Shown: one piece after another, positions 54,707 to 64,000 of the stretch
Numbering within the stretch: the first letter of the stretch is position 1
Layout: every line of letters begins with the position of its first letter
DNA from: Leuctra nigra
Taxonomy: Eukaryota > Arthropoda > Insecta > Plecoptera > Leuctridae
Assembly (NCBI GenBank): GCA_934045905.1
Contig: OW203770.1
Span: 5,766,001 to 5,830,000, forward strand
DNA length: 64,000 bases
Reading direction: 5' to 3'
The notes under the pieces: generated by a model
The model's input: the letters and a program-made list of their open reading frames with translations, nothing else
The model's database searches: none
What the model was told of the DNA's origin: nothing
Made by a program: the position numbers and the translations under genes

Positions 54707-54874
54707 CTCTAGTACTCTATTCTTCGTTCGCTCTACGCTAGTGACAACGGAATTACACTGGCCGACACTCGCCCTATGCCGAGTGTGGAAAGTGTCTACA
54801 CCTTTTACACTTTTTGTCGGTCGAACAGTTCAAGTGTAGCCAGTGCAGAGCGAACGAACATACCTTCTGTGAGC
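54707..54874. mobile_element. Imperfect inverted repeat
   Basis: TTCGTTCGCTCTACGCTAGT at the left resembles the inverse of AGCCAGTGCAGAGCGAACGA at the right, with CCGACACTCG and CGAGTGTGG-like inner matches. Probably a decayed foldback. Confidence 0.5.
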
Positions 54875-57800
54875 CATGATCTCCTGCTTTTTGTTTGAAA
54901 TTGCGTGATAAACGCGTGAAAACAATTAAACATCAAAATATTTGCTGCGGGGCATTTTCTTGCCCTCTTGCCTTTACGTAATCTATTGAATTATAGGAAC
55001 GCGTGAAAGCCGTGTAGGTATTTCAGAAATTCAAAATCGAAAAATTCCCTCAACTGAGAGTGTTGCAGCTCGCTGACATTTTACGGAAATAAGAATAGAG
55101 AAAAGAGTAAAATTGCAAATTATTGCTGCATTGTCATGTTCTGATTAGATTAATCTAATTCACATTTTTATTCATAGAAATGTTGTTCTGTTTGGCTCCA
55201 TGAGGTGGTGAATTGTCCCCTCAACTATTTCAATTTAAGTATGAAGGAAGATTCGTTTGTAACTTGGTTGCAACTTGGAAATTTGGTCGATATGAATACA
55301 TTTTTCTGTTCCAAAGAGAATGTAACTTTTTGGTATTTCTCGATCATTTTGCATGCGGCTGAAGAATTGAGTGTCCCATCATTGTAAATAATAGGAATAT
55401 GGTAAGCCATTTTGTAGGAATGGAATAAAACGGGAAACATAGAATAAATAAAACGCGTCTTTGTACTTCATATTTTTTTAGACATAATTTGAAAATCAAA
55501 CTGGATCACAAAAAATAGTTCTATGGTTTCTCTGAAATCAGAGTAAGAGGCATAATCGGATGGTTCAGAATAACCTCCTCATCCGAAGTGAAGTTCTTTG
55601 TGATTTTTTATACTAAGTCGCAGCGAGCGGTGAATATTACTACAAATGAATCAATGCATCATTGATGGCAAATATAATTTGTTCCATGTAGGTTCAAAGT
55701 CTGGTGTTAAGGCCCCCCCCCCCCCTCCCCTTATCGCAATAGATATTTTCTAAGAATATTAGAAAATTATATTTTTTTACAAATTTACTTGCTTGTATGC
55801 ATTTCCAATATAGTTATTAAAAAATAAAATTCCAGGCGATTTTGGATTTCGCCTCCGCCCTCGTGGCAAACATCTTGGTGGCCAATGCAGATTGTGGAAA
55901 GTTACAACTAAAGCTGATCTTGAAATACTAGATCAGTTTCTTTGAAACGATGGGTGTATTTCCATTGTATCGAATAACAATAATGCAATCTATCAACTAT
56001 TGTAGGAAATGTACCTCCATTATTAGTGTCATGTGACGACTAGGCATCTAAAAAGGCCCAACCCAAAGTCGAGACGTGCTCTTGGTTAAAATACTAGTTG
56101 AGAGAGCAAACATCCTTCTCCTATAGCACACTTGAAATGGCTGACATTCCATCTAATGGTGTGGGTGTAACCTAAGCATGCCCTTGCATGAACTACAAGA
56201 CTTATAAAGAGTACCACCTTTACCACGCTCATTGTTTCATTCTTAGCAGAATAGCACGTACATCTATTATACTCGATAGGAAATAATGACTTTTTTTTTC
56301 GGAGCTCTTGAAGAATGCGTTCAATTGTGCGATACTCGATAGGGAGGCGTTCAGTTAGCGAAAATTTTCACGATTCTTTTAGAATTTATTTCGTAAGCTG
56401 CACTAAATTTTAAAAGGGGTTTCAACGCTTAGAAAAATATCTGACTACGCGAAATGGAAATAGATTTCATGGGCTCCATTTCCGCTAGATATAAAATATG
56501 ATAAATAACGCTTTGAATTGGAGCTTTTTTTATAGAGATTCTATGCTCCTAACAGATGTGAACATGTCAATTTTTCTGCCATACTTAGTACATCATTAAA
56601 AAAGTAATAAAAAAATATATAATTTTGATAATCAAGGATGAAACCACTGATGAAACCAACAATAAGCATGCATTTAATTTGATTATTCTTTGAAGAAGGA
56701 TATTCGGTGCAGGTGGGAAATGCTGTTGTATTGTATGATGTCGGCGTTCAGCGTTGAAGGATTGACAGCAGGTAGCACGTGTTGCTCCAACTTGCAGCGT
56801 TGAGCATTACATGCGATCTCGTGGCGGTGTCTCGAACTACGAGTTTACGCGGGAGAATTTAAACACGTAATGGTTGAAGTGGACGTTGCTGAATTTTGTG
56901 CCGTCTCTGAGAACTGTGGTGGGACCGTGGGTTCAATAAGACTATCATCTTAGAGGAATCCTAGATAAGACCGTAAGCAATATAACCAAAGATTAAGTTG
57001 AGAGAAATGCTACAATACAAAATTAATCTTGTTACACCGACCTTTGCTTCAAGACAGGCCAGTCTTTAACATTATTGTCTTGTCTCAATAAATACAGAGC
57101 TTACAATGCCAATAATAATTCTTTGTCTGGTTCCATAAATTATTAAAATTTTCATTATTTCCACAATTATTAACTGCATCTTGATCCTTTTAAGAAAGTG
57201 CTTAAATTAAAGGTGGCGCTCGGAGCCAAACTGCAATGGACTTTTGGTGGAAAATATGCCCAAAATCAACCACAGCATTAACTCTATCTATACAAATTAA
57301 AACATTAATAGTAGGTATTGTTGGAATTTGCTAAATATGTGATCCATATCATTAAGAATAATGAAAAAAATAAAACGATATCAAATGCCACCTTTACAGA
57401 TTGAAACTCAACAGACATGAGTCGAGCCCCAAACCAGGAAACAGCCTCTAGCCAACTGTTCAATTATATGCTAATTGCTTGCAAAGATAACATTTGAAGT
57501 GGGAGTAGCCGATTTCTCCATTCTCTTTCCTTGATACATGTGTGGGAAGAGGTACAATACAATTCACTAGGTAACAATGAGTAAGCTAAAAGACAAATTG
57601 CACTGATGTTGTAATTTATTTTCAATTCAACCCTTGAAGCTGCTGCCAGACAAATGTGTTTTGTCTAAAATCTCAAACCTTGCAGTACGCTAATCCATAT
57701 TCAAGTTTCAATGAGACCAATTTGATGACCGACAAGTAATAATCAGTTCTTAACGAAGCAAGAAAAGTGAACAAATCAAGCACAATAATTACGATATATT

Positions 57801-58289
57801 TTTTTCAATGTTCAATTGAATTGCTTTACAATTGAAATAGATTCCTTAAAAATAGAAAAGAAGAATGCCTAAACAATATGTAGGTAGGTATGAAAGAGCC
57901 TGCATTCAAAGCTCAGTTCCTACTGTAAAAAGTAAAAGGGAGACATCACTGACAGAGAAAAATAAGAATGCAAACTCTTTCAAAACGTCAGCGGTAGTGT
58001 CACAAACAACACAGTTAAGTGGCAATGCCTGAAAAACTAAAACTTAGACAATAGGAATGTCTTTATAATTGATACCTACTAATATTACAATAATATTTAG
58101 ATCTACAGTAAATTGTTTGAATTAATGTTTGTAACTACACAATCGAAAACAATGCAATCAATTGTCTATCGACGACGACCCTCATAGAAGCAAAACAGAA
58201 CATTTTAATTAAACATTTCCTAAGAAAACAGCAGTGGGGTAAATAGAATAAAGAGAGTGACCATAACTTATAATATTAATAATAATTGA
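54875..58289. other. Gene-free DNA between the foldback cluster and Arf
   Basis: AT-rich with short chance reading frames. It probably includes the end of the Arf transcript at its right and possibly the promoter of the unknown gene at its left; neither can be fixed from sequence. A C-run lies near 55715. Confidence 0.45.
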
Positions 58290-58656
58290 TAGATTTATTG
58301 AAATTGCCACCCACTTCCGAGCTTAGCACGGTTAAATAATGATGTTTCAAAAACAGAATGCTCTGAATAGCTCGATTTTTTAAAATATCCCACGTTACGT
58401 TTCACGAAAACACCAACACGTAGCTCGATGCGATGATGATGATAATGACGATGAAAACCGACGATTTGCGCACAGTTTCACAAGTGTCTCAAACTCGTGC
58501 CACCGTCCGCAAGCGATCGGGGACTTTCTCTTCATAACATATTATAAGTGTCCGCCTCCCTCGTCTCTCAATCGAGGGGAACGAATCGAGGGAGAGAGAG
58601 AGTGTGAAAAACTGTCGCCCGCGCGTTGGTGTGATTGGGCGACGCTCGGTTGGGGT
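58290..58656 (-). other. Arf1: Arf 3' untranslated region (candidate)
   Basis: This is the stretch downstream of the Arf stop. It is GC-richer near the stop and includes a GA-rich tract around 58585-58605. The nearest AATAAA on the minus strand is at 58299-58294; whether it is the site used cannot be told from sequence. Confidence 0.4.
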
Positions 58657-58905
<249 letters not shown>

Positions 58906-59187
58906 CTAGATCAAGTCGTCGAGTCAAATCTTGACACATATTTAAACCTCTCATTGAAAAGTGATTATTTTCACATTTCAAATAATGTGAACTGACGTTT
59001 ACTTGGCTATGAAATTAACTATAAAAAAAAATCTATGGTGTGGACATAGCAGTTCACAAAGTATCTAAATGAAACTGTGAACTGGACACAAAAGAACATT
59101 TAGGATTTTCTATAGAAATGAGGCCAAAGATTGAAATTAGCAGTGAAACGATTTTAAGTACTGCAGTATGGTTGTATTGTAGATAGA

Positions 59188-59267
59188 GTCGGTGACAGGC
59201 AAAGATGAACCCGCGCTAGCATGGGCCGCCCTATACCTGACAGGGTTCATCTTTGCTTGTCACCGAC
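59188..59267. mobile_element. Short perfect-looking hairpin in the Arf intron
   Basis: GTCGGTGACAGGCAAAGATG and CATCTTTGCTTGTCACCGAC pair over about 28 bases around a GC-rich loop (CGCTAGCATGGGCCGCC). Confidence 0.8.
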
Positions 59268-59377
59268 CTTAGTCATTAAGAGATATAGATCTCCATTCAT
59301 CTTTTACGTCCAGCCATTAGTGGAGCGAAGCAAAGTGCAGGCACTCTCTGATGTTAATGTGGTGCGTGCAAGCGCAA

Positions 59378-59625
59378 GCAATTTTGCCGCTTGTTAGGCA
59401 CATTTTTGGATACGATAGGAGACAAAATGGGTTGATGAAATGATCTGAAATTTTAATCATGATTTGATAAAAGACAACTTAGGGTTATCACTTGGTTAAT
59501 TTAAAATTTTTGCTTGAACAGGTACATAATTAGTAATAATTACTAAATAGTTAATTTTTCATGGAAAAAGGTCTATATTTTTGTCCCGCTGGGTGCCGTA
59601 AGATATTTAATTTTAAAAATGTGCC
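59378..59625. repeat. Diverged copy of the repeat in the exon 2-3 intron
   Basis: CAATTTTGCCGCTTGTTAGG, GGAGACAAAATGGGTTGATG and CGCTGGGTGCCGTAAGATAT match, at lower identity, 31745-31975 and 46510-46740. This shows that part of the duplicated segment is itself a dispersed repeat. Confidence 0.7.
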
Positions 59626-61650
59626 AAGTGAATGTGATAAACCCTAATTTCGACTTTTCTTGAATCACAATTAAAATTTGAGATCAATTGGTTAACGGGT
59701 ATATTCTCCAATCGTATCGGAAATCTCATAGTTTTGCGTGGTTTTGTTGAATAACAAACGCCTAATTAACAAGGCAAGAAGCAAAAATGAAGAAGTGCTA
59801 CTACCAATACAATCGGACTTATCATGTCAGAGTTACACAAACTTATGAAAAAAAAAATCTCTCAATTTGCTAAAGCGGCTGAGAGCTTGCACCACCTTAA
59901 GTGAAAAATGCGTTTCCCTATGTCTCAAAATGAGACCGGCAAAACCATGCTGCTGGTTTTGCTGCTGGTTTATAATAATAATCTATCCATTGATTCCAAT
60001 TTAATGGGTCAGGGGGTGGGTGTTCCCACTAACACTAGGGCCGGCCACGCCTGGCGTCTCTTGCATTTTATTTTCTACTAAAAAAAATATCCAACTTACA
60101 CAATGTACTCTATGTTTATCTCAAGAGTTGCCAATAACAAGGCACTAGTTGACTTGAAGCAAGACAACAACAACAACAAAGTAGGTACCTAGTGTGTTCG
60201 TGCCACAACATTGCAACAACATTGTCAATAGCATAATAGCTTAGTTTACATTCCACAAGCAGAAGGCATTTCATCAGTGTCTTTCCATAGTGGGGTTAAG
60301 AACATGAGGCATGGGGTTTTTAAAGTAGTGTAGGTATTCCTTTCCTCTGTAAACTATGTTTTGCTCAAATGCTCAGCAAATTAGTGTTTATTACATTTGT
60401 GGATTTTTGACACTAAAATTAGTAGGGTAGGTTCCTAAGTTTTAGGGTTGGGAAAAACTGAGCAGTTTAGAAAACCTTCTGAGCATAAAAATGATACTCA
60501 GTAGTCACAGTTGTGTTGCTTTACATTCAATAACTTTGACCAAAATACGGGCTCATGCTCAAAACTAGTTTAGTCCGCAAGTCCATACTTGCAGACGCAA
60601 CTCCTGCTATCTGTAGGCTGATCTGATAGTGAATAAGATTGACATGAGCAACACAAACGTTCTACAGTTTGAAACTAGTCTTTGACTTTGTAAGCTTTAG
60701 TTATGCACCTAAGGTAAAGAAAAAACAGTAGTTGTGATGGTGAATCAAGACAAAAATCAATATTGCTTCCAAATTCTTTTTAGTCTGCAGAAACTGGGAA
60801 TTTATTAGAATACCCCTTCTTTATCCATGGTTAAATACATAGTGACAGTTGAATTGGGCAAACAGCCAGCTCTAAGAGTTGCCAGAACTGCTGACAATGG
60901 AAATAAGCAGTCACACTTTCTTTACACTCATGTCAAATGATGAACCAATCATTCAAGGTCACAAAACTGAAGGCCCTAGCAACATCCTAGTGGAATTTTT
61001 AAATTAGCCCTACACTGCAATGTTAGTTGTTACTGTAAAATAAATATGTACCTACTAGATACACTCGACCAAATAATAAATGGTATTCGAAAGAAAAGGA
61101 TGGACTAATAAAGGTTTTAAGGGCAGTCTGTGCTAATACATCAAAATTTAACTCAAGTAGATCTAGCTCTGATGTAGGTAATTGATAATAACAAGGATTG
61201 ATTGTCAAGGAACCTGACCAGCAGCAGCCAATCCATTTTGTTCAAATTCCAATTTTCCAAGGTTAAATAATAATCTATAGATCTTATTCACTCAAAAGTA
61301 GGGATGTGCGAGTTTGGACTAATTTCAAGTTTGGATTTGACAAACTCAAATATTTTGAGTTTGGGGGATTTTGGTTTTCCTATAATTCACCAAAACAATC
61401 ACCACCAAACGATCACCAAAACAAGTTTCACTGGTAAAGTCACAACATCAACGCGAGCTTTAGCTTTAGAACCAGTTCTTCAATGCTTTGCAAAATTTTG
61501 AACAGTTGATTAGGACTACATACTAGGTACCTATTTTGGCAAAAACGTACCTATGACATTCCTTGAATGACTGCCTAACTAAACTTAACTGACTGGTTTA
61601 AAACAGAGCATTTGCAAAATTGACCCTAAATAAAGAATAATGTATTCTTA

Positions 61651-64000
<2,350 letters not shown>

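Overview
This window is eukaryotic and most likely insect. It is AT-rich, has GT-AG introns, and is packed with transposable elements (Gypsy, BEL/Pao, LINE fragments, a tRNA-derived SINE, hAT-like and Helitron-like sequences, many foldback elements). The encoded Arf1-type GTPase fits any animal. I cannot place the species from sequence alone.

Two host genes lie on the minus strand. (1) An unrecognised multi-exon gene runs from about 51.5 kb down to about 3.5 kb. I rebuilt it by hand from short GC-richer exons with consensus splice sites whose reading phases all match: start codon at 51,520 or 51,535, stop near 3.56-3.60 kb, AATAAA just beyond. It would encode about 350 residues including a short coiled coil and basic patches. 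More than 95% of the locus is intron filled by mobile DNA. (2) The last two coding exons of an Arf1/Arf79F-type GTPase (62,000-58,657); its N-terminal exon, with the P-loop, lies beyond the right edge.

Layout: 1-3.4 kb holds foldback elements and a Helitron-like fragment. 3.5-9.3 kb holds the last exons of the unknown gene with an opposite-strand hAT-transposase-like gene inside one intron. 9.3-31 kb is introns with SINEs, foldbacks, a tRNA-like sequence, LINE pieces and a BEL/Pao remnant. 31.5-47.2 kb holds a directly duplicated segment of about 1 kb (two exons and their intron). Between its copies sits a 13.8-kb foldback element whose terminal inverted repeats are tandem arrays of a 146-bp unit. 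Nested inside that element are an intact, very young Gypsy retrotransposon, a Helitron-like end and other repeats. 48.8-54.5 kb holds two long foldbacks, the first exon and a CpG-rich 108-bp minisatellite. 54.5-64 kb is mostly non-coding and holds the Arf gene.

The most striking features are the exon-pair duplication bracketing the giant foldback element, the gene assembled across about 48 kb of transposon-filled introns, and the apparently intact Gypsy copy.
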